From assembly GCA_910589675.1 (NCBI GenBank), contig CAJUTO010000004.1, forward strand, positions 42,088 through 106,087: a DNA stretch of 64,000 bases, read 5' to 3'. Made by a program: the position numbers and the translations under genes. The notes under the pieces are model-generated. The model was not told where the DNA came from and did no database searches. It was given only the letters and a program-made list of their open reading frames with translations. The stretch comes from an uncultured Lactobacillus sp. GTDB taxonomy: Bacteria > Bacillota > Bacilli > Lactobacillales > Lactobacillaceae. Shown here piece after piece: positions 52,475-61,481 of the stretch. How positions within the stretch are numbered: position 1 is the first letter of the stretch; every line of letters begins with the position of its first letter.

Positions 52475-53428
52475 ATGAAAAAACCGATATTTTTTACTGT
52501 TTTAGCTACTTTCGTAGCAGGTATTTTTGCAATTAGCCAAAATACGGTCTATGCTGATGAAACTCCTGTAGTTACATTAGGAAGTTCTTTAACTGAATCA
52601 CAAAAAAGTGGTACTTTAAAAACTCTCACTGCTCCTTTAAATGGAGCAAATTATCAAACTATTACAGTTACTGGAAGTGATGTAGTAAAATACCTCAATC
52701 CGTCAGGAGACAACTTTACTACCAATTCTGGTGTCTGGTCCAGCGCAATGATTCAAAAAACCAGCGCTGGTAGTGGAATAAATGTCAAGATTTTGGATTA
52801 CGATGGCAAAAACAATATTACAACTATTACTGCCAACCAATACAAAAACGCAGCCTTAACTGCTGGAATTTCGGATGCCAATATCTATGTAACCAGTGCA
52901 ATTCCAATCGATGGATCGGGTGCTTTAGCGGGAGTATATGCAGCCTTTGCCAAAAACGGGGATGCCTTAAACCAAAAACAGGTTAATGCTGCTCAAGACG
53001 AAATGAATACCCTTAGTGGCATCACAAGAGAAAATAAATCAAAAGATGGCTACTCAGATGCACAATTAAACAATGCAGTTGCTGGTGCAAAAAGTGACAT
53101 GGCTAAAATTGGAAACAATATTTCTGATAGCCAAATCCGCGATATTGTTAATAACCAAATCAAAATTAATCACCTGGGAAATACTATTAACAATAACCAG
53201 AAAAATCAAATTGTAAATATTTTAATTGAAGTTCGCGATTCAGGTGCTTTAAAGAATAAAAATTTCAAAGCCCAAGCTGCCGAACTTTCTAAACAAATTG
53301 AAAAAAATGCTCAAAATATCTTTAATAAGTTCAACACTCCTGAAAACAGAAATTGGTTCCAACAAATTTGGGATAGTGTGGTAAACTTCTTTAGTCATTT
53401 ATTTGGTACAGTAATTATTTCAAAATAA
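52475..53428 (+). CDS. Secreted DUF1002 family protein
   Basis: A 317-residue exported protein. The signal peptide (1-27, cut after VYA) is followed by the DUF1002 domain (about 30-290). It shows the family pattern of a Thr-Val beta part (LGSSLTESQKSGTLKTL) and a helical part (DAQLNNAVAGAKSDMAKIG). The tail (WFQQIWDSVVNFFSHLFG) is amphipathic. DUF1002 proteins are extracellular in Firmicutes, of unknown role. It has its own promoter and terminator. Confidence 0.9.
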   Translation: MKKPIFFTVLATFVAGIFAISQNTVYADETPVVTLGSSLTESQKSGTLKTLTAPLNGANYQTITVTGSDVVKYLNPSGDNFTTNSGVWSSAMIQKTSAGSGINVKILDYDGKNNITTITANQYKNAALTAGISDANIYVTSAIPIDGSGALAGVYAAFAKNGDALNQKQVNAAQDEMNTLSGITRENKSKDGYSDAQLNNAVAGAKSDMAKIGNNISDSQIRDIVNNQIKINHLGNTINNNQKNQIVNILIEVRDSGALKNKNFKAQAAELSKQIEKNAQNIFNKFNTPENRNWFQQIWDSVVNFFSHLFGTVIISK

Positions 53429-53435
53429 CACTTTT

Positions 53436-53477
53436 AAAAAGATCTAGTGTGTACAAGCTACACTAGATCTTTTTTTG
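53436..53477 (+). terminator. Terminator of the DUF1002 gene
   Basis: AAAGATCTAGTGT pairs with ACACTAGATCTTT, followed by T. Confidence 0.92.
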
Positions 53478-53799
53478 ATTTCTTTTTTATTTTATAGATG
53501 TTTTTTATCAAAATTGGTCTAGTAAACTTTTCTTTTGCTTTCAATAACAAGTAATAAGCGTAAATATTTTTTGGTATAGATATTTTTGTGATAAAAATAA
53601 CTATAGAATCAAAAATAACACTAGCCATTACTATTTTTTAAGACTTAGCAGTTGTTTACTTATTAACTAATATCAATAACATTTTTCCAAAGAAAGGAAA
53701 TGCTTCTATATAAAGTTTGACAAGCAATGAAAGCGGTTTTATGATGAGCATACATTGTGAGTCTAAATCTATCAATCGAATTGGAAAGAAGGATTTTGA
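53478..53799 (+). promoter_or_regulatory. Region before ribD: cre-overlapped promoter
   Basis: This 320-bp stretch holds no gene and no FMN riboswitch. A consensus promoter (TTGACA 53717-53722, 17-bp spacer, TATGAT 53740-53745) has a cre-like box, TGAAAGCGGTTTTA (53728-53741), inside the spacer. Control by CcpA is therefore likely. The AT-rich 53478-53700 part shows nothing else. Confidence 0.65.
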
Positions 53800-54807
53800 A
53801 TGGATACTGATCAAAAATACATGGAAGTCGCACTAGAAGAAGCAGAAAAGGGACGCTATAACGCTTGGAAAGATCCTTTAGTTGGTGCAGTCGTAGTCAA
53901 AAATGATCAAATATTAAGCAAAAGTTACCATAAATGTTTTGACGGTCGTCATGCAATCATTAATGCTTTTGATAAATTGAATGATGACCAACTGAAAGGC
54001 TCTACCCTCTACACCAATTTAATGCCATGTGATGATTATTATCAAAAGCCATCCTGCACTAATCTTATCATCGACAAAGGCATCAAACGCGTCGTAATTG
54101 CTCAAAAAGATCCAAATTCTACTGGAAAAAAGAATCTTGATAAATTTAAACAAAATGGAATTGAAGTAACTTTGGGCGTTTTAAAAGATGAGGCAAAAGA
54201 TTTGAATAAATTCTATAATTACTTCTACGAAAATGGTCGTCCATGGATTACTATTAAACAAATTAACAGTCTAGATCATAAAATTTGCGCCGCGGGCAAA
54301 AGAGATAAAATCAATAACCAAGTAGTTTCTGACCGTGTTCATAAAGAAAGAGCTGACTATCAAGCAGTAATGATTGGATCCTCAACTGCAATTATTGATA
54401 ATCCAAGTCTTTTGATCAATGTTCCTTCTAATTATCCTCCGATTAGAATCGTAATTGATCGCCGGGGCCGTCTTCTCAACCACCCTGGATTAAACTTACT
54501 CAATGACAATAAGAGCGAAACTTGGATTTTTACTCAAAACATCAATTTGAAAAAACAACATTTTAATTCTAACGTTCGCGTTTTTGAATTAGATAGCGAT
54601 GATATTAATGAAGTAATCGAAATTTTAGCTACTGAAGAAATTCAATCAGTGTATGTCGAAGGCGGTCCTACTCTTGAAAAAGTTCTTCTTGATCATGATC
54701 TAGTTAATGAGGTGATTAATTATTTAAGTCCAACTTATTTTGGAGATATTGGTCTTGAAGGAGCTGTCCCTTCTCACAATTTGAAACGTCAACTACCCCA
54801 GAATTAA
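53800..54807 (+). CDS. ribD: Degenerate RibD-like bifunctional deaminase/reductase, 3' end cut by an IS
   Basis: A 335-residue homologue of RibD. The deaminase half (1-145) has His51, Cys77 and Cys86 of the zinc site, but the usual HAE motif reads HAI, so the catalytic Glu is missing, and LEPC reads LMPC. In the reductase half SLDGK reads SLDHK; the VEGGPTLEKVLL segment is intact. The last residues are encoded by the terminal palindrome of an IS605-type element (54796 on), so some 20-25 C-terminal residues are lost. No other rib gene is nearby. A deaminase activity is improbable. Confidence 0.85.
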   Translation: MDTDQKYMEVALEEAEKGRYNAWKDPLVGAVVVKNDQILSKSYHKCFDGRHAIINAFDKLNDDQLKGSTLYTNLMPCDDYYQKPSCTNLIIDKGIKRVVIAQKDPNSTGKKNLDKFKQNGIEVTLGVLKDEAKDLNKFYNYFYENGRPWITIKQINSLDHKICAAGKRDKINNQVVSDRVHKERADYQAVMIGSSTAIIDNPSLLINVPSNYPPIRIVIDRRGRLLNHPGLNLLNDNKSETWIFTQNINLKKQHFNSNVRVFELDSDDINEVIEILATEEIQSVYVEGGPTLEKVLLDHDLVNEVINYLSPTYFGDIGLEGAVPSHNLKRQLPQN

Positions 54808-54968
54808 TTCTGGGGCTTAGTGGCTCGTTAGCTTGCGCTAACCAGAACACCAACTTGCTTAGATACGGACTTGACTTACCAGCAATAGTCTTTTGGCTAT
54901 TGCCGATAGAGGCCGTCTAATTACCAAAGCCTTTTAAGTCCGCGAGTTGCTAACGGACTGCAGCCTTT
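54800..54968 (-). ncRNA. Putative omega (guide) RNA region of the IS605 tnpB
   Basis: On the minus strand the 3' flank of tnpB contains several clear stems (for example GTTAGC/GCTAAC around 54829-54841 and a pairing around AATAGCC/GGCTATT) up to the terminal palindrome. Known TnpBs take their guide from the element's right end, with the spacer being flanking DNA, here ribD. Confidence 0.45.
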
Positions 54969-56300
54969 CTAGGCTGCTTTTTTTATTTTAGGATTTTGCC
55001 ACTTGCTTAATCCTTTTTCTAAGATGTTCACTGCCGCATTCCAATCACGAATATGGGGCATTCGACAAATTGGACAAGTCCACTCCCGATCTTTAAGCGT
55101 TAACTTCTTATAACCGTTTTGGCCCATAATACTGCCACAAGCATGACAGCGTTGAGTAGTATATTTAGGATCAATTGTTTTGAACTCTTTACCATATAGA
55201 TCTGCCTTATAAGCCAGCATATTAAGGAAACTACGCCAGCCGACATCAGAAATTGATTGCGACAAGGCATGATTCTTTAACAGGTTCTTGCTTCTTAATT
55301 CCTCGGCAACTACTAAATCGTGGTTTTTGATTAATGCAGTTGAGAGTGCTTGCAAGAAGTCTTCACGCTGTCTGCGAATCTTATCGTGCAGTTTAGCGAC
55401 TATTAGACGCTGTTTTTGATAATTCCTTGCCGTCCCCAAATTTTGTCCTTCTTGCTTAGCACGTCTTTGTCTGCGAGACAAGACACGTTGGGCATGGGCC
55501 AGCTTCTTTTTGGTTTTGCGGTAAAATCGTGGATTAGCGACCATTGCTCCGTTAGATGCTGTTAGGAAGTTATCTAAATTGAGGTCAATGCCAATTTGAC
55601 TTTGCGTCTTAGGCAAGTCTTTAACAAAGGCAATATCGCTGCCTAACTGCATTGATAAGTAGAACTGGTCATCAGCGGTCTTTTTTATCGTGACTGTGCC
55701 AATTCTAGTTGGAATCTGCTTAAGCAAGCGCTCTTTAATTAGTTTTCTAAAACCAGCAATGCGGACAATTCCCAGCTTAGGCAATTTAATATGTTTAGCA
55801 TCAATAAATCTAGCTGTCCCGTTATCAAGATAGGCTTCTGACTGCTTAGGATATTGACAGTTGGTCTGATATGACCAGTCGCTGCGTTTTTTGTGAAAAG
55901 TCGGAATTCCGTGTCCCATCTTGCGATAATTTTTCCAAGCCTTGTGATAGTTTTGAATCGCATTGGCAAGAGCGAGACTATCGATTTCTTTAACACGTAA
56001 AAAGCTATAAGCATCACGAATATTCTTAGGCTTAGCCAATAATTCATGATTGATGACTACTGTTTCTGCCAGTTGGACTTCATAGCTATTAAGAGCAGAA
56101 AAAGCAAATGGCATTGCATTACTTTGCTTAACAGCTAAATAGCGTTTAGCATGATAACTAGTCCGATTGCGTCCTACATAAGAGTTGTAGACAAAGCGCT
56201 GCGCATCATAGTTTAGTTTAATGATTTTCTTTTGCTTAGAACTAGGATAAAAGCGAAGCTTAACGCCAAAATGATAGGCTAAACTGCTCATTCTTTTCAT
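54969..56300 (-). CDS. tnpB: TnpB (OrfB), IS605-family RNA-guided nuclease
   Basis: A 443-residue TnpB. RuvC Asp in GIDLNLDNF, Glu in VVAEEL and Asp in RDWNAAV are intact. The zinc finger is CHAC and CPIC. An N-terminal helix-rich domain opens with FYPSSKQKKIIKLN. The start ATG 56300 is eight bases after AAGGAGG; the GTG at 56309 overlaps that site. It is divergent from tnpA. It is distinct in sequence from the tnpB at 6460. Confidence 0.94.
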   Translation of the reverse strand: MKRMSSLAYHFGVKLRFYPSSKQKKIIKLNYDAQRFVYNSYVGRNRTSYHAKRYLAVKQSNAMPFAFSALNSYEVQLAETVVINHELLAKPKNIRDAYSFLRVKEIDSLALANAIQNYHKAWKNYRKMGHGIPTFHKKRSDWSYQTNCQYPKQSEAYLDNGTARFIDAKHIKLPKLGIVRIAGFRKLIKERLLKQIPTRIGTVTIKKTADDQFYLSMQLGSDIAFVKDLPKTQSQIGIDLNLDNFLTASNGAMVANPRFYRKTKKKLAHAQRVLSRRQRRAKQEGQNLGTARNYQKQRLIVAKLHDKIRRQREDFLQALSTALIKNHDLVVAEELRSKNLLKNHALSQSISDVGWRSFLNMLAYKADLYGKEFKTIDPKYTTQRCHACGSIMGQNGYKKLTLKDREWTCPICRMPHIRDWNAAVNILEKGLSKWQNPKIKKAA

Positions 56301-56399
56301 GTATTTCACCTCCTTGTATTATTGTAATTTGATTATATCCTATGTATGTCTTATAATCAACATTAAATAGATACATAATAGACGAAAGGATATTAGACT

Positions 56400-56864
56400 A
56401 TGAATAATAAGAGAGACAAAATAAAAGACGCAGGCTATGAAAAACACTACGTCTATAATGCACACTATCATTTAATTTGGTGTACTAAATACCGCAATCC
56501 AATCTTTACTAATCAAAACCTGGCACAAGAAATGCAAGAGCTGCTCAAACAAGTAGCCGCAGATAATCAAATCAAAATCGAAAAAATGGAAATAATGCCT
56601 GAGCATATTCATTTGCTTATTAGCTTTAGGCCATCAAAATCAGGCTCAAGCGTGGTCAAAGCACTCAAAGGAAGAAGTGCTTTTTTATTCTTACAGAATC
56701 ATCCCGAAATCAAACAAAGCAAGATGTGGGGCGGTCATTTATGGTCACCAAGCTATTATTTTGGCAGTGTAGGAAATATGTCTAAAGAAGTAGTAGAAAA
56801 GTATATCAATGATCGGATTTACAATGCCGTCAGAGATGGCAAGCCCTATCCATCCCCTCACTAA
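56400..56864 (+). CDS. tnpA: IS200/IS605 Y1 transposase TnpA
   Basis: A 154-residue HUH-type transposase: the opening YHLIWCTKYRNPIF, HIH in MPEHIHLLI (the metal site), and the nucleophile Tyr in VEKYINDRIY. The stop codon lies in the loop of the terminal hairpin. Length equals the family. It probably gives an active element, as both genes are intact. Confidence 0.94.
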   Translation: MNNKRDKIKDAGYEKHYVYNAHYHLIWCTKYRNPIFTNQNLAQEMQELLKQVAADNQIKIEKMEIMPEHIHLLISFRPSKSGSSVVKALKGRSAFLFLQNHPEIKQSKMWGGHLWSPSYYFGSVGNMSKEVVEKYINDRIYNAVRDGKPYPSPH

Positions 56865-56928
56865 AGTAAGGGGATTTCCGGGCTGTTTTCATTAAAAAAG
56901 CGGCCTCAACCGATAGCAAGTTTTGACT

Positions 56929-56962
56929 AAAAGAAGCGTCTGGAAATCCAGACGCTTCTTTT
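56929..56962 (-). terminator. Terminator of rnhA
   Basis: AAAAGAAGCGTCTGG pairs perfectly with CCAGACGCTTCTTTT across a four-base loop; T/A tails on both sides. Confidence 0.92.
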
Positions 56963-56963
56963 A

Positions 56964-57683
56964 TTACATTTCTTCATCCATATATTGATTAAGCAAACCA
57001 TCTACGAATTCATTTCCCGGGTGATTAGCATGACCCTTTACCCATTCAAAATGAGCATCAGGGAAATTAGCGAGGAGCTTATCAATTTTTTTCCATTCTT
57101 CTACATTAGCAAGTTCACCGCTAGATTTTTTCCAGCCACGTTTCTTCCAGCCTTCAAGCCAGCCTTCAGTAATTGGTTGTAAGACATACTTTGAATCAAG
57201 TCTGAACATCAGCTTCTTTTCATTGAAACCAAGTTCGATCAATTTTTCTAAAGCATTGATAAAACCAGTTTGTTCCATCTTATTATTAGTTGCACCGTAT
57301 TCGCCACCACTATTTGAAATTCTCTTGCCATCCCATTCGATTAAATATGCCCAAGCAGCCTTATCAGTTGGAGCAACTGAACCACCTTTTACACCAGCTC
57401 CAGAATTCCGAGTACCACCATCTGTATAAATGTAGGCAAAATAATCATCTGACTTTGGATTAAGTTTGATGATTTTATTTGCGGCCTCATTTAATGCACT
57501 TTCGTCTTTTTCCATAACTCTGTCACGCTCCTCTTTACCAAAATTCATATATTCTGTAGCATCAGTGACCTTATCAAAAGACTTATACTCAGCTCCAGAA
57601 AAGCCATCAACTTGCTTTTTGGCTTCTTCCCAAGTTCGATAAATACCTGGCTTACGTCCACTTTTTACTGCGTAAAATTTCAC
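56964..57683 (-). CDS. rnhA: Ribonuclease HI with hybrid-binding domain
   Basis: A 239-residue enzyme cutting RNA of RNA:DNA hybrids. The start is the GTG at 57683, eight bases after GAGG. The longer frame adds 12 residues without a ribosome site. Residues 1-45 are the RHBD (KFYAVKSGRKPGIYRTWEEAKKQVDGF), then the catalytic domain from about 95: YTDGG (Asp), NKMEQTGFINAL (Glu), LDSKYV (Asp) and the ending GHANHPGNEFVD (Asp). It is monocistronic. Confidence 0.93.
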   Translation of the reverse strand: MKFYAVKSGRKPGIYRTWEEAKKQVDGFSGAEYKSFDKVTDATEYMNFGKEERDRVMEKDESALNEAANKIIKLNPKSDDYFAYIYTDGGTRNSGAGVKGGSVAPTDKAAWAYLIEWDGKRISNSGGEYGATNNKMEQTGFINALEKLIELGFNEKKLMFRLDSKYVLQPITEGWLEGWKKRGWKKSSGELANVEEWKKIDKLLANFPDAHFEWVKGHANHPGNEFVDGLLNQYMDEEM

Positions 57684-57760
57684 TCTAATCACCTCATTGA
57701 AAAAATTATCTTCGTCCATGATAGAATAGACTTAATAGTTCTATTTTAAGGTGGGGCAGC

Positions 57761-58690
57761 ATGTTCTTCAACTCTAAAAAATACACTCAAGAAGCTGAAA
57801 AAAATCGACGACATGACTTAAGCAATGAGCCAAGCATGTTTAATATGATTTCATTAGGATTATTAGCTTCATTTATACCTACGCGATTTCTTCTACATTT
57901 ACATAAGCAACATATTGAAAATAAAGCTACCATTGAAGAAAAAAGAGGAAATTTTGAACAGACTCCGATTATTTACTTTCATGGTTTTCGCGGAGGAGAT
58001 TATACTACCAAGGTCATGATTGAACAGGCCTGCAAAGACAAAGGAAATGATAAATTTTTAAAGGTAACTGTCGATTTATTAGGGAATTTCAAGCTTGAAG
58101 GAACTTGGACAGGCGATAAACAACCTATTGTACAAGTGGCATTTAGACAAAGAATTGTGGGGATTTATGGCATAGATTATTATATGAGCTTTTTACTGCC
58201 GTTTTTGGCAAAACGCTACAAATTCTCCACTTATACTGCAGTTGCGCACTCTTTAGCTTCTCCATGTATTGTCAGAACGGAAATAAAATATGCAAAAAAG
58301 AAAAAATTTCCCCATTTAAATAAATGTGTCTGTATTGCAGGTCCTTTTAACGGGGTTACCTACTTAGGAGATATACCTAACGTTAACATTCTTAACGAAA
58401 AAGGACGTCCTAATTTGATGAACCCGCATTATTTGTATTTACTTTTTAGAAAACGGCGTTTCAATCCTAATATTGCTTTTTTAAATATTTACGGTAATGT
58501 TTTAGACAATACCAATACGGATAAGTTTATTTCTGTCACATCCGCAAAAAGCATCCGCTACATTTTAGCTCCTAATGCTCACCTTTATCAGGAAGTTGAA
58601 ATTCGAGGCAAAGATGCCGAACATAGCTGGATGCATGATAATCCCTTTGTAATTGATATTGTTAATAAATTTATTGGAATAAAGAAATGA
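57761..58690 (+). CDS. DUF915-type alpha/beta hydrolase
   Basis: A 309-residue protein. A short hydrophobic segment (about residues 27-45) is followed by the hydrolase part: IIYFHGFRGGDYT (oxyanion), VAHSLASP (Ser nucleophile, GxSxG degenerate) and HSWMHDNP near the end (His). The pattern is the DUF915 family, membrane-near hydrolases of Firmicutes. It is first gene of a run with the Zn-peptidase and cls at 58704-60881. Confidence 0.83.
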   Translation: MFFNSKKYTQEAEKNRRHDLSNEPSMFNMISLGLLASFIPTRFLLHLHKQHIENKATIEEKRGNFEQTPIIYFHGFRGGDYTTKVMIEQACKDKGNDKFLKVTVDLLGNFKLEGTWTGDKQPIVQVAFRQRIVGIYGIDYYMSFLLPFLAKRYKFSTYTAVAHSLASPCIVRTEIKYAKKKKFPHLNKCVCIAGPFNGVTYLGDIPNVNILNEKGRPNLMNPHYLYLLFRKRRFNPNIAFLNIYGNVLDNTNTDKFISVTSAKSIRYILAPNAHLYQEVEIRGKDAEHSWMHDNPFVIDIVNKFIGIKK

Positions 58691-58703
58691 TGAGGTAATA
58701 AAA

Positions 58704-59405
58704 ATGTTTATGCCAATGTTTTACGATCCATATTTTTGGGTAATATTGATTTCTATAGCAATTAGTAGTTGGGCTTCAATTAATGTCAACTCAACTTTTG
58801 GCCGCTATGCTGATGTTAACAACCATAACGACATCACTGGCGCAGAAGCTGCCGAAATGATTTTAGCAAATGCCGGAATTCAAGATGTAAAAGTCCAACC
58901 AATTTCAGGACAATTGACAGATAATTACAATCCTCAAACTAAAACTCTGAGTTTGTCAGAACCCGTTTATAATTCAACTTCAATTTCAGCCGTTGGCGTT
59001 GCAGCGCACGAAGTGGGACATGCCATTCAAGACCACACTCAATATGCACCGATGACTTTTCGCTCGGCTTTAGTGCCCGTAGTTAATTTAGGTTCAAATT
59101 TAGCAATGCCTTTAATTTTAATTGGTTTATTTTTCGGTCTCAATCAAATTTTTATCAAAACTGGAGTTCTTTGCTTTGCGGCAGTATTAGTCTTTCAACT
59201 AGTAACTTTACCCGTTGAATTTAATGCTTCCGCACGTGCTTTAAAGCAATTGAAGATAACTGGAATTCTAGATAATCAGGAACTTAGTTCTGGCAGAGAA
59301 GTTTTAACAGCTGCTGCTTTAACCTACGTAGCTGCGGTAGTTTCATCTTTACTTCAAATATTCCACTTAATTTTACTATTTGGCAATCATAATCAAGACA
59401 ACTAA
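58704..59405 (+). CDS. Membrane zinc metallopeptidase (YugP-like)
   Basis: A 233-residue membrane protein. HEVGH (His102, Glu103, His106) is preceded by the family pattern ISAVGVAAHEVGHAIQD, and PVEFNASARALKQL near 175 carries the third ligand. There are three or so membrane helices. It fits the neutral zinc metallopeptidase family, usually near lipid or surface genes. It starts 14 bp after the hydrolase and 19 bp before cls, so it is operonic. Confidence 0.9.
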   Translation: MFMPMFYDPYFWVILISIAISSWASINVNSTFGRYADVNNHNDITGAEAAEMILANAGIQDVKVQPISGQLTDNYNPQTKTLSLSEPVYNSTSISAVGVAAHEVGHAIQDHTQYAPMTFRSALVPVVNLGSNLAMPLILIGLFFGLNQIFIKTGVLCFAAVLVFQLVTLPVEFNASARALKQLKITGILDNQELSSGREVLTAAALTYVAAVVSSLLQIFHLILLFGNHNQDN

Positions 59406-59423
59406 AACTAGGAGGATTTTAGG

Positions 59424-60881
59424 GTGCTTTGGCTTCACGACATAGCAAGAATCATCATCATTACTAATACCATTTTAGCCTTTTACATCGTCTTTCATAG
59501 AAGAAGATCAGTTTCTACAACTTGGGCTTGGCTGATTATTTTATTAGTTTTGCCAATTATCGGTCTGATTCTGTATGCCTTTTTTGGACGGGGTATTTCC
59601 CAGGAAAATATTTTTGCAATCAATAAACAGCATCACTTGGGACTTCGCAATGTTCAAAAAGCCATCGCCAAAGCACCAAAAAAAATCAGTCCCTCCGACA
59701 CTTCTAATAAAGGAAAAATTGCCATTAATTTTTTCAATAAAGATGGCTATTCTCCAGTCACTAAAAATAATCACGTTACTTTGTACAGTGATGGAAAAGA
59801 AATGTTTAGGGACATGATCAAAGATATCAAAAATGCCAAAGAAACTGTTAATGTGGAGTTTTATACTTTCTATAATGACGATATTGGTAATCAGATTCTT
59901 GATCTTTTAATAAAAAAAGCCCGAGAAGGTATCCAAGTCCGCGTAATCTATGATGCCTGGGGTTCTCAAGGAGCTACTAAAACTTGGTTTGATCAATTGC
60001 GCGATGCAGGAGGGCAGGTTTTACCCTTTATTACTTCACGTAATATGATTACCAGATATCGAATCAACTATCATCTACACCGAAAAATTGTCATTATTGA
60101 CGGACGTATTTCGTGGACTGGCGGTTTTAATATTGGCGATCAATATTTAGGTAGAAAAAAGAAATTCGGTTATTGGCGCGATAGTCACGTAAGAATCGTA
60201 GGTTCAGCCTCACTTCTACTTCAAGAACGTTTTGTAATGGACTGGAATGCTTCAATTCAAAATGATGAACAAATCATTACTTTTAACGAAATGTTTTTCC
60301 CTGATCTTGATGAGCATGACATTACACCAGGAGATGTCGCCACTCAAATTATTTCTGATGGGCCTGACCGCTACGAACCTTATATGCGAAATGGGATGAT
60401 GAGATTGATGCTACTGGCTAGAAAAAGACTCTGGATTCAAACTCCTTATCTAATCCCAGATGATGCCATGTTTGCAACTTGGCAAACGATTGCCTCATCG
60501 GGTGTTGATGTAAGAATTATGATTCCCTCAATGCCAGACCATCCTTTTATTTATCGCGCTAGTCAATGGTATGCTAACGAATTAACTCGCTATGGTGTCA
60601 AAATTTATATTTATAATAATGGTTTTTTACACGCCAAAACAACAATTATCGATGACAAATATTCTACTGTCGGATCAATGAATCAAGATTATCGTTCATA
60701 TGACTTAAACTTTGAAGATATCGCCGTCTTTTACGATAAAAAATTTACCCAGGAAATGGCGGAAACTTTTAAAAAAGACATGGAAAACTCTACCTTATTA
60801 ACTAAAGAAATGATTGCTAATCAAGGTCGATATTTACGAACTTTACAAAGCTTTTCTCGAATGCTCTCTCCAATCTTATGA
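59424..60881 (+). CDS. cls: Cardiolipin synthase
   Basis: A 485-residue enzyme joining phosphatidylglycerols in the membrane. Two N-terminal helices lead to two PLD/HKD motifs: HLHRKIVIIDGRISWTGG near residue 217 and FLHAKTTIIDDKYSTVGS near 402. The GTG start has AGGAGG eight bases upstream. It is the last gene of the run with the Zn-peptidase and DUF915 hydrolase. Confidence 0.96.
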   Translation: MLWLHDIARIIIITNTILAFYIVFHRRRSVSTTWAWLIILLVLPIIGLILYAFFGRGISQENIFAINKQHHLGLRNVQKAIAKAPKKISPSDTSNKGKIAINFFNKDGYSPVTKNNHVTLYSDGKEMFRDMIKDIKNAKETVNVEFYTFYNDDIGNQILDLLIKKAREGIQVRVIYDAWGSQGATKTWFDQLRDAGGQVLPFITSRNMITRYRINYHLHRKIVIIDGRISWTGGFNIGDQYLGRKKKFGYWRDSHVRIVGSASLLLQERFVMDWNASIQNDEQIITFNEMFFPDLDEHDITPGDVATQIISDGPDRYEPYMRNGMMRLMLLARKRLWIQTPYLIPDDAMFATWQTIASSGVDVRIMIPSMPDHPFIYRASQWYANELTRYGVKIYIYNNGFLHAKTTIIDDKYSTVGSMNQDYRSYDLNFEDIAVFYDKKFTQEMAETFKKDMENSTLLTKEMIANQGRYLRTLQSFSRMLSPIL

Positions 60882-60906
60882 CAAAGCAGACTTAATAGTC
60901 TGCTTT

Positions 60907-61392
60907 TTAAATAATATTTTGTACTTCTATTCTGGCATCAGAACTTAGACGCTGACGCAAAACCCCAATTACCATATTCACTTCTCCGTTAAAGCGTAAG
61001 TAATATTGTCGTTCTTTAACAGTTTGCAAAATACAAATTACCGTAGGCTTTTTAGGATTAGGCACATTAATCAAACGCACAAAGCTAATATCTGAGTAAC
61101 GAACTGTTCGTTTAAAATAACCGGAAACGACTGCCCGTTTATCTGCAAAACCAGTAAAGCCATCAATGATACTAATGAACAAAAATAGAGCCAAAAAGAC
61201 GTTGATCCCAGGATCACCTTTTTCAATATAATTCCAAGTAAAGGCTAACCAAATAAAAATAATTGCCCAAATAATTGATGATAAACGATAACGTCCTCTT
61301 ACTTGTATGCTAGCTTGCCAATACCAACTATAGCAAGCATAAACCAATAATAATAAATCGATAGTATAATAAAAAGTAGATAAGCTAGTCAT
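60907..61392 (-). CDS. Small membrane protein with cytosolic domain
   Basis: A 161-residue protein with three membrane helices (about 8-25, 37-55, 60-80) and a C-terminal cytosolic beta-rich domain (about 90-160, SFVRLINVPNPKKPTVICILQTV). The layout recalls PH-like small membrane proteins of Firmicutes but I do not recognise the family. It is a single gene, convergent with cls. AGGAGG precedes the start. Confidence 0.75.
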   Translation of the reverse strand: MTSLSTFYYTIDLLLLVYACYSWYWQASIQVRGRYRLSSIIWAIIFIWLAFTWNYIEKGDPGINVFLALFLFISIIDGFTGFADKRAVVSGYFKRTVRYSDISFVRLINVPNPKKPTVICILQTVKERQYYLRFNGEVNMVIGVLRQRLSSDARIEVQNII

Positions 61393-61481
61393 AATAACCT
61401 CCTTAAATAAAACACTATGTTAATTATAACAAAGGCAATAATTTATAATTGAGTTAGAAGTATTAGAAAGTGTACATAAAA

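Larger units (their letters stand above)
54796..56874. mobile_element. IS200/IS605-type element with divergent tnpB and tnpA
   Basis: Extent is given by terminal palindromes: CCCCAGAATTAATTCTGGGG at 54796-54815 next to tnpB, and a CCCCT-type hairpin at 56854-56874 whose loop holds the tnpA stop. Elements of this family lack inverted terminal repeats and target duplications and end in such hairpins. It inserted into the 3' end of ribD. True cleavage sites may lie a few bases outside. The region 54816-54968 (about 150 nt) beyond tnpB should hold the guide-RNA scaffold. Confidence 0.85.

Noticed and set aside
53478-53799. FMN riboswitch before ribD
   Set aside because: I looked for the conserved RFN blocks (AGGG, GGTG, CAG, GACCC-type segments). 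None occur in order; the region is AT-rich with only a cre-overlapped promoter.
56880-56925. Remainder of ribD on the far side of the IS
   Set aside because: A short frame (VFIKKAASTDSKF then stop) follows the IS end, but it shows no clear RibD C-terminal pattern, so the lost end could not be identified.
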